A DNA stretch of 64,000 bases from Plumapathes pennacea. Its lineage: Eukaryota; Cnidaria; Anthozoa; Antipatharia; Myriopathidae. The notes under the pieces are model-generated. The model was not told the DNA's origin. It made no database searches and saw only the letters and a program-made list of their open reading frames with translations. A program made the position numbers and the translations under genes. This document shows positions 44,310-57,149 of this stretch, one piece after another (the first letter of the stretch is position 1; every line of letters begins with the position of its first letter). Location: the NCBI GenBank assembly GCA_964036295.1, contig OZ038467.1:20281670-20345669 (forward strand), read 5' to 3'.

Positions 44310-45690
44310 GCCTTCACAAGCTTGCATCAATTAAAGATCGCTTTGTAGTCTGTTCTGTCAAACGAAACTCTACAGCTCGAGAAAACGTAAAAATGCACTA
44401 TTAAACACGTCGCGCTTCACTTTTCGTAAGTGAGGTCTTCAAACGCTCGATTTTTAAGGGAAATAAAGCCAATTAGTTTATTCCTCACCTTGGTAAAAGT
44501 GATCTATTTTCCCGCTCTTTCTTTGCATCCACTGCTGATGTAGAAGTGCAAGTTTTTTTTGTAGAATAGTTAGGAAATTAAAGTGTTCGCTCATAAGGCT
44601 CTTTGCGCGAAAGGAAGAGAAAATTTCAAAGCTTTTTTGAAGGTAATATGCTAATATATGTTTGGACGCGATTCTCTCGCTTTCTGGAGCTATCATCAAC
44701 AAAACTCCTACGCTTTATTCTTTCTTTCGACTAACACGACACCACAGAGAATATAAATTAAAAACTACAGTTGGATTGCGCTTTCAAGTGAGTATGTTAA
44801 TGAATAAGCTAGGTAAAACGTAAATTATATGCTCAAAATATAATAGGTAAAGATAAGGAAGTGCGAGATGCGACGTGTTGTGGCGTATGCTTTAACCTTG
44901 GTATATTTTAAGAAAAAAAAATAAAAACTGAAGACCATTAGATAGAAACAGAGAGTGATAAGGAGCTGTTGTGAAACGTTTTTTATCAGTCAGGAAGATT
45001 CTGACCTAAAATCTTTGCGGGTTTTGCTTCAATTGCTGTGGGACATTACGATTTCTGATAAGGCATTCTTAATATACTTCATCTGTTTGCCGGCCAAATT
45101 ATCCCCAGATGAAAATCAAACAGAAACCTTGCATTTCAATCAACTGCTTGGCTCTCTATTGAGTCATTTTTAGTGTGTTTTCTGGGACTCTGTGATGACG
45201 CTGCGAGCCGTGCGTATGAGAGTTTTTTGTTTTTCGTTTTGCTTTGGTTTTTCTTTTTGGTTGTTTTGTCTGAAATCACCAAATCCTTCACCAATCAATT
45301 ATTAAAGTTCTGTCACGCTTATCAGTCTGCGAGCTCTGACTGATTCCGTCATAAATGTTACTACATAAATACAACTTTAACAAAGATCGATATACGTCGA
45401 GCTGATGCGAAACCAAGTAAGAACTTCAACGGACAATTAATAGTTTAATATTATGAATACTTAACCCTGTATGTCCGTCATTGTTTGTCTCTATATGTTT
45501 ATTTACTGTCTCTGTGTCTCATTTAGTTGTATTTTTTAGTCTGTTGTACGCTGTTTCTGTCCCATTCTTTGTTTTCGTCTTTGTCTATCTGTATTCCAAC
45601 TGCCTCTAGTCTTTTGTTCTATTTCATTATCCCCTTTTGTCTATGTATTTATCTCTACAATTCCTTACAAACAGCTTTCTCGTTCATTTT
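44310..45690. other. Intergenic, no recognised gene
   Basis: AT-rich with no family-like ORF. Poly-T/GTTTT stretches occur at 45220-45275. Confidence 0.35.
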
Positions 45691-45695
45691 GACAG

Positions 45696-45904
45696 TACCA
45701 GGAAAAGGCCGTTCGCAAGACGCCGAAAGAGGCAGCATGACAATAGAAGAGGAGCAAGGTTTCGAACCAGAAAGTAAAAGTAGTGAAACTGCAGAAAAGT
45801 ACACTCTCCCCACCCCACAGGGGAGCCCAAGACGACGTCTTCCTGGCTCCCAGGCCTGGATCACAAGCATCCTCGCCCCAGGGCAGTCCTACACGGATGG
45901 ATAA
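45696..45904 (+). CDS. Orphan terminal exon candidate, unknown
   Basis: The acceptor TTTTGACAG precedes an open frame of about 69 residues: PGKGRSQDAERGSMTIEEEQ, GFEPESKSSETAEKYTLPTP, QGSPRRRLPGSQAWITSILA and a stop at 45902. It is hydrophilic with acidic and Ser/Pro-rich character, like a cytoplasmic tail. I do not recognise it and no partner exon upstream is evident. The minus strand is also open over the same stretch, which lowers confidence. Confidence 0.3.
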
Positions 45905-46359
45905 TCTGAAGGACAAATGATGAGAAAGTTAGGTCATTGTATCGCCATCTGCAGTCCGGATTACTTGCCTATTAAGTTTAATATTATCTTTTTATTTCTT
46001 CCTTAGCCACTATCTTTCTTTTTATTTGTCTTTTCCGTTTTACTATGTCTCCCTCCCCATTAGCTATTGATTGTAAAAGAGTAAACTTTTTATATTTCAA
46101 AATTGTTTATTACTGGATAAGCTCCGTGTGTCTCCCTCTTCCTCGTTTCTCATTCCTCTTTTCTTGGCGCGGACGCACGTTCTAGCCAGCGGTCTTGGAG
46201 AGCACGCGCAATGCGACTCCAGTTAAATCGCTTCTGATTAGAATTTTGACAACATGGGCAGGATTTAGGCCAAACGAGCAGGATTCTGAGTAAGAAATGG
46301 TACAGAGTCAACTCCTTAACCCCAGTGTGTATAAATAATACGTGTTTCATCTCCTGTAG

Positions 46360-49300
46360 GTATTCGAAGGAAGGGTGGAAGGAGATGTTTGGAGTATGAT
46401 TGTGACTTGGCTCCCACTGAAGGTGAGTGTTGTGTTTGAAGTCATTACTAAAGCAAGCGATTCATTTCTCGCTGGAGTTCAGCATGCTTGTTAAAACGTT
46501 GACTTAGCAATACCTCATCACGCCACTTGAAATGTCAAACGTTTTGCATTTAATATATATTATCGATGCGTTTGTACACCAAGTTCTTTGACCGTCTTGC
46601 CAATTAATTTTGGAGAATTTTGTTATGATCGAGTACATACGAATTCAGAAATATATTTGGAAGAAGAACCGCTGCAAGCGCTGCTAACAATAAATGTAGA
46701 TTTCCAGACGGATACCATTTTTAAAGGTTGTTGATTTTTTCGTTAAATATTGTCATAACTAGCTAACGAGGGACAATTTTGAACAACAAACAGTATTATA
46801 AATTATGTGTTACAAGTCATAATCTCAGAGAGTTAGACAGTAATCTAAAGTAATACATCTGATATCTCGGTATATAAAATAGAAATGGTCAGAGCTTAGT
46901 CTGCATTTAATATTTTCTTGTTGTGATCACTAAACATTCAGTGTGTCATTAATAATTTAAAAACCTGCTGGTCGAACAGGTTAAGAAAAGTTTGCTGTAA
47001 ATCAGAATTTGTGTACCAGACATCATGATCTCACTATGCACACATGCCAATCATGTTCATTGATATTAAATATACTTCAACATTTATATAATTATGTATG
47101 AGTGAAGCTCAGACTCCTGGCCTGAATCAGCCCCATATTTTAGTGTTGCGATGTCGAAATTTAACAGTTTGTTTTGTTTTTGCATCAGATGGCCTGAATG
47201 GTATACATTCAGCTGCAGGTTCGAAAGTAGAAGGTATAGAGGAATTGATAAAGCACACAAAATTTACAAGACAAGAGCTTCAGAAAATGTACAGAGGGTT
47301 CAAGAACGTAAGTCCATTTCTTGTCTTTTGCTTAATACAGTACAATACAAAGGCCTTTATTTAAAAACATGACACGTCTAAACGCAGTACAGGTGCTGGT
47401 GTGGTTATGTAAGATAGTATTCACAAATTATTTTGTGCTGTCATGTGCTGATTTTGTCTTTCTATTGCTTTCAAGTAAATATTATACTGTAGATTCTCCT
47501 GACTATAATAAAGAAGTTGAATAAATTACAGTATTGTGTACAAATTGACACAGGGTATTGCTAGTTGAGAACACTTATTTGTCATCTGAGTCTTCCCTGG
47601 TGAAAATCCTTGCAAGGATCCTTGAGGATCCTTGCAGGATCCTTGTAGGATCCTGGAGGATCCTTGTAAATTTCCTTGCAAAATCCTGGCAAATTTCCTT
47701 GCAGGATCTTGGCAAATTTCCTTGTAGGATCCTGGCAAATTTCCTTGCAGGATTTTTGTGCATGCCTTGCATAAATCATTTCAATTTTCTGGTGTATCAC
47801 ACAAGTCATACATTGTAGGCCTGCACCCTTTGAATTCAAATTTTCACCTGCATGTATTCAATCCACAATATTGTTGTAATTCTGCACTGTATTTATATAT
47901 ATACGTAAAAAATGTGACCGGATATTTGGTATAGTAAACGTGAGTAAATTTTGAAAGTCTTAGACAGCAACCTCAATAAATTAAGAGAAAAGACATGAAT
48001 GGTAAAGTAAAAGACACAGACAGTTACATTAGCACTAAAGCAGTGCTGTTGTCTTTAATATTTGCCAAGCAGATAAAGTAATGGTATCAAGTCCAAGTGT
48101 TGCTGGTCACATATTGTATATGTTACATACAATATGGTCATTCAACTACTAGTGAAGCCAAGATTAAATGACATGTCCCTAAAATTTGTGCTATTTATGT
48201 TAACTTATAACAATATTTTGTACTAACTGGAACAATTAAGTCAAGAAAATTCCTGTGGTGTAATTTCTAAATGTACATTCTTGGCTTATGAACTGGGTGA
48301 ATGGTACTGCCTGACATTTATATAAAATAATTATTCTCATGAAAGGCTTTTTTTATTTACAGGAATGCATATCTGGAAGAGTGGACAGGGACATATTTAA
48401 GAAGATTTATGCACAGTTCTTTCCTTATGGAGGTGAGCAGGGCATCAAATGTAGCATGGTGTTTACTTCACTGGAAATGTAATTTTTAATTGTCTTTAAT
48501 TAGGAATTTCCTGAGATGCCTTCAGTTGTTAAAAGTTCTGTTGGACCAGAATGGTTTTGAAACATTCTTATTGCATCCAGGGCTGTAGCTAGGAATTTTT
48601 GTCTGTAGGGGGGGAACCCTGAAACACCACTGTCTCCTGATTCCTAAAACAATTTGCCTTTTCCCGAAAATGTGTTTGTTACAGGCTGTACCGGTCATTT
48701 TATTTTCACCAAGTGCACCAATATTTTAAACTTTCAATGTCTTCTGTAGTTGTTATGATGTCTCATCTGTCATCCTTATATTAATTTTATGTTCTCATAT
48801 TCCTGCCAAACTATTCTGCATCACTGTGTACTTCTTTTCTTTGTTGATCTATTTGAAGTAATACAGTATCCTGATAAAAAAAAAACAATATACTGCATGT
48901 GTGCCATAACCTTCAATACTGATTATAATCAGAGCAAGTATAGTTTCATGTTGCCATGCTGTGTCTTATTTAACACTGACTTCCATTGCAGACTCAAGCC
49001 ATTATGCAGACTTGTTGTTTAATGTTTTTGACGGCGATAAGGACGGCAGTATTTCCTTTGAGGTACAGTAAGGTGAACAACATTTAATGATCTCTTAATT
49101 GAGTGTTTCACACAATGTCTAAGTTATAAAACTGTATTTGTTCATGAGTGAGTACAGCACACTTCATAAATATTTTGTGTAATGTAGACTACATTACTAC
49201 AATGTAGTACTTGGCTGTATAAATAATTGAATCTAAACTAGTGCCTGTTGACCATTTAAATGTTATTTTATGCACCACAGGACTTTGTGTGCTCTTTGTC

Positions 49301-49940
49301 AGTTATCACTTCATGGCAGCGCTGAAGACAAGATGAAGTGGGCATTCCAACTGTACGACTTGAATGGAGATGGAGTCATCACTAGGAAGGTACACTATTT
49401 CCCTCAGTCTACAGTAGAATAATTCTGTCACCGTTCTTAGCAGGATCCCGCCATCCTTAGCTGGATCCCGAACATTGGACTTAGAAATATTTAAAGTTCT
49501 GGAGGGATTTTAGTGCACCAAATATAACATCCCATGGCAATGACTAGGTAGATATCAAACTCGGAATGTATATTACAGCAATAGCAAGTGTCAAATTTGT
49601 TGATATACAGTAAGATATCGTTTTATGACCTTTAAAACTTTGACCTTGTACCAAAGAGTTCATGTACTGTTTCACACAACCTGAGGTGTAAAAAGCCAAG
49701 CCATTTTGGGCGGAGCCTCCCAGTATAGTCTAACTCACTGTAGTGTGCCTCCCCCATCTGTGAAGTTTGGCTTTTCATCAAAGCAGAGGGGATTATAGGT
49801 GAGGAACTGATGGAACAACTTACTCTGATTGTTTGTAGGAGCTGGCTACTGTTGTGCATTCGGTGCACTGCATGATGGGAATGGCTCTTGTTTCAGATGA
49901 TGAAGCATCGGTTCAGACAAAAGTGGAAAGACTTTTCACG
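46360..49940 (+). pseudogene. KChIP/neuronal calcium sensor-like gene, incomplete
   Basis: Six exons with matching phases: 46360-46422 (RRKGGRRCLEYDCDLAPTE), 47189-47307 (GIEELIKHTKFTRQELQKMY RGFKN), 48363-48432 (ECISGRVDRDIFKKIYAQFF PYG), 48992-49062 (HYADLLFNVFDGDKDGSISF E, EF-hand 2), 49281-49389 (DFVCSLSV ... KMKWAFQLYDLNGDGVITRK, EF-hand 3) and 49839-49940 (ELATVVHSVHCMMGM). The order and the xxFxxxELxxLYRGFKNxC and IYAQFFPxG motifs define KChIPs, cytosolic calcium sensors of Kv4 channels. Exon 5 is 109 bp; the family frame needs about 111, so two bases are missing after LSV. The last exon with EF-hand 4 is not visible before the class C GPCR fragment. No start codon exon was identified. 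Confidence 0.78.
47600..47760. repeat. GGATCC/AAATTTCCTTG minisatellite
   Basis: Repeats of AGGATCCTTG and GGCAAATTTCCTTGCAGGAT of the same family as 4130-4525, inside a KChIP intron. It generates the KEICQDP-type minus-strand ORFs. Confidence 0.85.
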
Positions 49941-50026
49941 GTAATAATAATAATGTTTATTAAAACCCAGTGTCCACTATAGTACAGTGGCAGTCTTGAG
50001 TTACCTCTCATCCCTTGCATGCCTGA

Positions 50027-50605
50027 TTTACAAGGGCGATTGCGTCCCAAACCGAAGCATCCCTTCAAGGTGCACGGTTTCTTTTGTACCCACCGGAAAT
50101 GGTCGCTCAGGAAGATGTGAATGCTGAGGACACTTTAGTGTATAACTGTGGTGCTGGCATAGACATCCTCCAACTGATATTGTTAGGATACGTGCTTATG
50201 TTAGCCCTGGTCTCTACCTATTTTGCGTTCAAGGCCCGAACCCTTCCAGAAAATTTCAACGAGGCTAGATTCATCGGCTTTGCCATGTTTGCATTCTGTC
50301 TTTTCTGGATGTGTTTCGTGCCCGTCTTTCAAGATACCAGCGGAGCCACCAAGGCTTCAGTCTACTCCCTGACTGTCGTAGCATCCGGTTTTGCAGTTGT
50401 AGCGATCATGTACGCACCAAAACTAAACATGATGCTATGGCATCTACAACAGAACACTACTGAAGCATTTAGGATCAGAACCATGGCAGCCATGCACGGC
50501 GACGTTTTGACTGCAGACCATCTGAGTCCGCGTGGCTCTTTTAGTCAAGTAGAAATGCCAAAGTCTTCGGTAGAAGAAATGCCTGATCGATCATTACATT
50601 GTTGA
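50027..50605 (+). pseudogene. Class C GPCR C-terminal fragment (TM5-TM7)
   Basis: The frame is open from 50027 with no good initiator. It reads EDVNAEDTLVYNCGAGIDIL, TM5 (LQLILLGYVLMLALVSTYFA), then the diagnostic FKARTLPENFNEARFIGFAM, TM6 with FWMCFVPVFQDT, TM7 (SVYSLTVVASGFAVVAIMYA PKLNMMLW) and a short cytoplasmic tail ending at 50603-50605. FKxRxLPENFNEAxxIxF is the hallmark intracellular loop 3/TM6 of metabotropic glutamate/CaSR-type receptors. The ectodomain and TM1-TM4 are absent upstream, where the KChIP gene lies. It is either the last exon of a receptor with far upstream exons interleaved or a transposed fragment. Confidence 0.8.
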
Positions 50606-50898
50606 CTCGTTTGCATAGGCTTGACTCGACACATTGAAGAAATAGTTGTGAGATAAGCCAGGCCTAAAGTTGTATAAGATATAGTTGTTCTAGATAGTCA
50701 TTTCATAGTAAAACAATTTGTAGTTTTGTCGGCTGAAATACTAGTTTGCTTGATGAACATGTGATTTGCCCAAAGTGTTTCAAACTTCTGTGTGTGTAGT
50801 GACAGACTAATCGGTGATGCTGTGTTGATATATATCACGATCAAGTGACATGGAGGAAACTTTACAAATAACATGATGTTCTTGAGACTACATGGTTG

Positions 50899-50944
<46 letters not shown>

Positions 50945-51600
50945 GATTGTACTTGTCCTAGCTAAGTCTGCCTCGGATACTGGAGTGTAGTTGTTTGAGC
51001 CATGTGATGTTATGTGCTGAACGTCATAACCAGTAGAATGTTCCGGCTAAAGTTTTGAATATAGCAAGGATTATAGGGATTGCGTGAGAGAACTTGCTTG
51101 AGTTATAAAGACTGTGCGGCAGAATCAGAGATTGCGTGCTGGAATCTCAGAAATTGCGCACAGTTCTTTGACAGCAAAAGGAATTGCACTCAATACAAAA
51201 GCGATCTGCAACAACTCTGCCAAGGAAACTGTGCATCAGGAAAGCAAATTAGATACATGTGTCTCAGGACATAAAGCTGTCTATTTTCAAAGTTAAAGCA
51301 ACATTTTAGAATGTTGTTTTACCTGACAGGGTATGCAGGAACCACACTTTCAAACTGTTAGCTGTAGAGTTGGTCATCAAGTAAGCTGTGTACTGACTTG
51401 GATCACAAAAGACTTTACAACCTTTGTTTAATCCTCATGTGGCACTATTAAGATCCTTGGAACAGTGCTCTTATTTTAGGTTTTTATAATGTTTTGATAA
51501 ACTTTGAAAGGATTGAATACATATGTTGACAGCCCCTAACCAGACTTACTGTACTGGCATTTTTCCAAAATAATTGCGAGCTAAACAAAGCATCTGTCAC
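50606..51600. other. Downstream spacer with (ATT)n
   Basis: (TTA)n microsatellite at 50899-50944. At 51075-51200 AGATTGCG / AAATTGCG / GGATTGCG words recur. No gene is recognised. Confidence 0.45.
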
Positions 51601-51611
51601 TTCATTTGCAG

Positions 51612-51707
51612 AGCACCAACGACAATTTAACACAGTACAGTATGAGGCTGTTGTGGACCTTGGGAAGAACATGAAAAGTAGCAAGAAACAAGCAAGTCTT
51701 CAACAAG
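51612..51707 (+). CDS. Orphan exon-like segment, unknown protein
   Basis: A 96-bp segment between CATTTGCAG and AAG/GTTGGT is open in the phase-1/phase-1 frame and reads EHQRQFNTVQYEAVVDLGKN, then MKSSKKQASLQQ. Composition is protein-like and polar, perhaps helical. I do not recognise it, and no partner exon is evident on either side. Confidence 0.35.
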
Positions 51708-52439
51708 GTTGGTCTTGTTATCTTGTTTAATGTCCTAAAATAACAATGTTCAGGGTCTTACTGGACCCATTTGTTGATCAGAGATACATACATATAAACG
51801 TCATTCATTCTCTCTTGACACAACATAAGATGAGGGTGCAATAAGCGAGAAGATAAAGAAAGAAAGAAATCATTTCTAGTTTTGCTAGCCTTCAGTCAGC
51901 CCATGTTTGAACCAAAATAAGAGCAAATCATCTTCTTCGCGGCTTTTCAAGCACAGAGAGGTTCAAGCTATACAATTTTGTCTTCTGATCTCTGTACAAA
52001 TACAAGTTGGCAATTGAAATCTATAAATCATTCTATAGAACTATGTATGTTAGCTCTACACAGTGATTTACAGGTCAAACCGATGATTATTTGCAGGGAA
52101 ACCAGTGTGACAAGAAGGGGCATTAGACGCAAAATCGGCCATTTTTGAGGCTTAAAGTAGGCTATTGACTTTTTACCTTTCAAATTCGCTCTTCATTCTC
52201 ATTACAACTTTGGGATTGTTGGAACACTTCAGGACAGCTTCCTTTTTTTATGAAGAATGTTTAGATTTGTTTTTGATTTCATACAGCCGGGCCCGAGAGC
52301 AAGTGATTGACAAATTTTTCAAAGCATTTTAAGCATAAATGGTTTGATCCTATGCGTTTTTGTCTTTTGATATCTCTACAAAGTTTTCAGTTGAAAGATT
52401 TTCGCAGGGCGCATTTTTAGGATCGATGAGAAGCTTGCT

Positions 52440-54240
52440 TGGCGTTTTCGATTTTATATCGGGCACTTTACGTCTAGTTGCATCTGAATAATAGGACTTC
52501 TGACTAAACCCGTGTTTTTGCATGTTTTTTTTTTGTCACCTCAGGCCATTTGTCGTGGACCTGCAAGATGGAAAGACGTCTGCAAAAGGCTCCGAAGTTT
52601 AGGTAGGTACTTTAATTTACCGCGCGAGTACAGTTCGTAAAGAATAGATGTTTTTGTAGGTTTGATAACACTGCAACCTTTTGTAGAAGTATCGTTATTA
52701 AGAAAGTTTTTTCTCGTGCAGATGAAATGAAGGACAATTGAAGCGAAGTCGGGAAGACTTCATGGCGGAGCAAGCGAAAGTCATCGCTTGTGGCTGATGG
52801 TGAAGCTGTGATGGCGACCTCGTTCACGGCGCAAGAAGGATGAACATGGACTATTGTATGTACGAACGCTCTTCTACATATTTATTTTGGTTTTGTAATT
52901 AAGGAATTACACCGGTCGAGTTTAAGTTTTCTTTCGCTCCGTGTCATGTTAGTGTGAATTTTCTTCGGAAGTCGAATATTTGCGAACCAGTTGTACGGAC
53001 GAGATAATACTTATTACACCGGTCGAGTTTAAGTTTTCTTTCGCTCCGTGTCATGTTACTGTGAATTTTTTTCATAAGTCGATTATTTGCGAACCAGTTT
53101 TTACGGACGAGATAACGACGGGATGGTACTTGTTGGACAGAATAGGAGCGAAGCTTTGTTATATCTGCGGGAAGATGTGCTTCATAATTTCTTTCCGTTC
53201 AAATCCTTGTGTGTCGTGTTTATCGTGAATTGTTTTCGGAAGTGGGACCTGATAAACAGAATAAGAGCGTGAACCACGGATTGGTTACTGGTATACCGAT
53301 TTTTTTTTTTTTATCAGCAATAATGTGTACTGCACTTTGAATTACTTGCGTAGTTCCTCTTAAATGCTAGTCGTTGACGTTAGAAATTTTTTGGGGGGGT
53401 TTAAGAGTGAAGCCTATGTACTTTTTTTTAGTACGATTGTTATTTTACGATTTTATTAGTCGACTCCATTTAGTTTGTAACTTAAAAAAAAGTACTAAGT
53501 TTTCCTGGAGTTGCGTTGTAATTTAGTGGCGGCCCCGAAGGGCCTTAGAGTGAAGAACAATTAAGGAAATGATGGAAAGAGGACACGCCGGCGGGGGAAA
53601 TTGCCGACGAGCCTCGAACGGTTGAAATGTTTAGCTCGGATTGACATTGCTTGGTAGCTTTTGTTTATTTTATGTTGTCTTGGTTTGCATCGCCTTTTCG
53701 CGACTGTTTCTTTTTTTGCGTACGAAGTTTTCTGCAATTTATTTGAGAGGCCAAAGCGTATTTATTTGCTCGAACGGTTGAAATGTTTAGCTCGGTAGCT
53801 TTTGTTTATTTTATGTTGTCTTGGTTTGCATCGCCTTTTCGTGACTGTCTTTTTTTTTTTTTTTTTTTTTTGCGCACGAAGTTTCCTGCAATTTATTTGC
53901 TCGAAGGGTTGAAATGTTTAGCTCGGATTGACATTGCTCGGCCATGCGATCGCATTCTGTTTTAGTCTGCGCTCGTTGGAGAAACCGGTGCAAATACAAG
54001 TTGTAAAACATCCAAATTTATCCAGAAACTTCAAACGAAGACTTGATACACCAGTGCTTGTTTTTTGTTTTTGTGCGTGTGGACCTTGCATGAGTGCGAT
54101 TCCAAATGCGTGCATTCTCTTGGTATATTGGTCTTGCATCTGCAATGATTAGTCTTTGACCAATGAAAGGCTATTGTAAACCAGTTTTAATGAATATTTT
54201 GACACATATTTTGCTGCCGTGCAGATGCCCATTTCGTCAA
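52440..54240. repeat. Outer partial copy of inverted-repeat blocks
   Basis: Contains blocks that reappear reverse-complemented in the right arm: 52445-52510 against 61540-61620, 52545-52800 against 61225-61480, and 53300-53410 against 61050-61145. It also contains direct copies of blocks in the left arm (53930-54240 resembles 54490-54770; 53520-53600 resembles 57070-57160). TTTAAGTTTTCTTTCGCTCC occurs twice (52920, 53027). No coding sequence is recognised. Confidence 0.75.
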
Positions 54241-55599
54241 CTCGTAAGAGTGATCTTTTTGTTGTTGTTTTTAAGTGAGGGTCCCCCTTTTTGGTTTATT
54301 TTGAGAAGGGCCCTCCTTTTGTTGTTTTTTTGAGTAAGGGTTCTCCGTTTGTTTGTTTGAATAAGGGTCCCGTGGCTGGGGTACTGGAAACTGTCACCGT
54401 TATTGTACAACCAGTAGGAGAGGATTGTGAAGAAACACGCTCACTGAAGAGGTATGTAAGAGTCGCAGTTAGGTTTCTTTTTCACCGCGGAAATTAAACG
54501 TTTCGACTATGCGACTGCATTTTGTTTTAGTCAGCGCTCGTTGGAGAAACCGGTAGCAACAAATACAAGTTGTAAAACATCCAAATTTATCCGGAAACTT
54601 CAAAAGAAGACTTGATACACCAGTGCTTGTTTTTTTTGTGTGTGTGTGCGTGTGGACCTCGCATGAATGCGATTCCAAATGCGTGCATTCTCTTGTTATA
54701 TTGGCATCTGCAGTGATTAGTCTTTGACCAATGAAAGGCTATTGTAAACCGGTTTTAATGCATATTTTGACACATAGTTTGCTGCCGTGCACAGATGCCC
54801 AATTTGCATATATGTTTTCGTCGCCTCAGTCAGTTGCTTCCCGAATTGCGAGCAGAACGGACGGACGTGTTCGGACTCTAATTTTGAGGTAAGCGTGGTT
54901 TTATTTATGCTCGAAAAGAAGAGATTAAATTTATTGCGCATAAAGAGAAGAAACGAAGCTCCAGTTTAGCTAGTTTGAAAACGCTGTAGACGTATTGGCT
55001 ATGTAAACTGAACGTTTCGCGCTTGTGAAATTCTCGTTTAATGAGGACGTTCTTTTCTTGCTAGCAGGACAGTGGAGAGCCGAAGGCAGCGAAAGCAAGC
55101 GAAAGTCACCGTTTCTCAATGGTAAGTATTCTTTTTTGGTAAAAGTTGCGACAAGAATCTAGCACGTGCCATTTTTGTTTCATACTTGTTTGGAACAGTC
55201 AAGCTTATGGCCAATACATGTTCTTTTCTCGCAGAGCTTGTCCGACCTGTTCGCAGCAAACGTGATTTGCAAGAAAGCTTCGCACATAATATGGAACATT
55301 TCTTGATGATGGTGACATCGTTCACGGAAGGAGGATGAACATGGACTATGGTATGCATGAACACCGTTTCACATATTTATTTAAGATTACACTAGTCGAG
55401 TTTAGATTTTCATTCGCTCCGTGTCATGTTACCGTGAATTTTCTTCGGAGGTTGATTATTTGCGAACCAGTGTGACGGACGAGTAAACAAAGTGAAGCTT
55501 TCTTATGTCTGCGGGAAAATGAGCTTCAAAATTTCTTTACATTCAAATCTTTGTGTGTCATGTTTATCGTGAATTTTTTTTTTTTTAATTGGCGATGAC

Positions 55600-56935
55600 A
55601 TGTACTGCACTCCGATTTTTTTTGCGTAGTTTCTTTTAAATGCTAGTCGTTTGTGTGTCATGTTACTGTGAATTTTCTTCGGAGGTCGATTATTTGCGAA
55701 CCAGTGTGACGGACGAGTAAACGAAGTGAAGCTTTCTTATATCTGCGGGAAAATGAGCTTAAAAATTTCTTTACACCCAAATCTTTGTGTGTCATGTTTA
55801 TCGTGAGTTTTTTTGGAAGTCGAACCTGATAAATAGAATAAGATCGTTTTTTTTTTTTTAATTGGCGATGGCATGTACTGCACTTCGATTGTTTTCCGTA
55901 GTTTCTTTTAAATGCTAGTCGTTTGTGTGGCCTGTTTATTCTGATTTTTTTTGGAAGTCGAACCTGATAAATAGAATAAGAGCGTAGACGTTTTTTTTAA
56001 TCGGCGATGATAAGTTCTGCACTAAGTTTTTTTTTGCGTGGTTCCTTTTAAATGCTAGTCGTTCGTGTGGCATGTTTATTCTGATTTTTTTTTTGGAAGT
56101 CGAACCTGATAAATAGAATAAGAGCGTGGACTTTTTTTTTTAATCGGCGATGATAAGTTCTGCACTAAGTTTTTTTTTGCGTGGTTCCTTTTAAATGCTA
56201 GTCGTTTGTGTGGCATGTTTATCCTGAATTTTTTTTGGAAGTCGAACCTAATAAATAGAATAAGATCGTGGACTTTTTTTTTTTTTTTAATCGGCGATGA
56301 TAAGTTCTGCACTAAGTTTTTTTTTGCGTGGTTCCTTTTAAATGCTAGTCGTTCGTGTGGCATGTTTATTCTGATTTTTTTTTGGAAGTCGAACCTGATA
56401 AATAGAATAAGAGCGTGGACTTTTTTTTTTTTAATCGGCGATGATAAGTTCTGCACTAAGTTTTTTTTTACGTGGTTCCTTTTAAATGCTAGTCGTTTGT
56501 GTGGCATGTTTATCCTGAATTTTTTTTGGAAGTCGAACCTGATAAATAGAATAAGATCGTGGACTTTTTTTTTTTTTTTTAATCGGCGATGATAAGTTCT
56601 GCACTAAGTTTTTTTTTGCGTGGTTCCTTTTAAATGCTAGTCGTTCGTGTGGCATGTTTATTCTGATATTTTTTTGGAAGTCGAACCTGATAAATAGAAT
56701 AAGATCGTGGACTTTTTTTTTTTTAATCGGCGATGATAAGTTCTGCACTAAGTTTTTTTTTCGTGGTTCCTTTTAAATGCTAGTCGTTTGTTTATCCTGA
56801 ATTTTTTTTCGAAGTCGAACCTGATAAATAGAATAAGATCGTGGACTTTTTTTTTTTTTTAATCGGCGATGATAAGTTCTGCACTAAGTTTTTTTTTCGT
56901 AATTCCTTTTAAAAGCTAGTCGTTGACGTTTAAAA
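55600..56935. repeat. About 145-bp tandem array within left arm
   Basis: ATGCTAGTCGTT recurs at about 56052, 56195, 56342, 56485, 56632 and 56776 (143-147 bp), with more diverged units before and after. Each unit has two T homopolymers, GGAAGTCGAACCTGATAAAT and AATCGGCGATGATAAGTTCT. The Lys/Phe-rich ORFs here are artefacts. The right arm carries only one unit, so the expansion is arm-specific. Confidence 0.92.
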
Positions 56936-57149
56936 TTTTTGGGAGGTTTAAGAGTGAACTTTTTTAGTACGATATTTATTTTACGATTTCATTTTTTAGT
57001 TAGTAAGTTTAAGAAGAAGAAAAAAAAAAAGAAGAAGTACCAACTTTTCCTTTTAGTTGCACTTTGAGTTGCTGGCGGCCCCGAAGGGCCTTAGAGAGAA
57101 GAACAATTAAAGAAATGATGGAACATTGAGGACATGCCGGAGGGGGGAA

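Noticed and set aside
47526..47839. KEICQDP/QGNLPG repeat ORFs
   Set aside because: Translation of a GGATCC/AAATTTCC minisatellite within an intron.
56076..56748. Lys- and Phe-rich repeat ORFs on both strands
   Set aside because: Frames through the 145-bp tandem units with T homopolymers; open on both strands.
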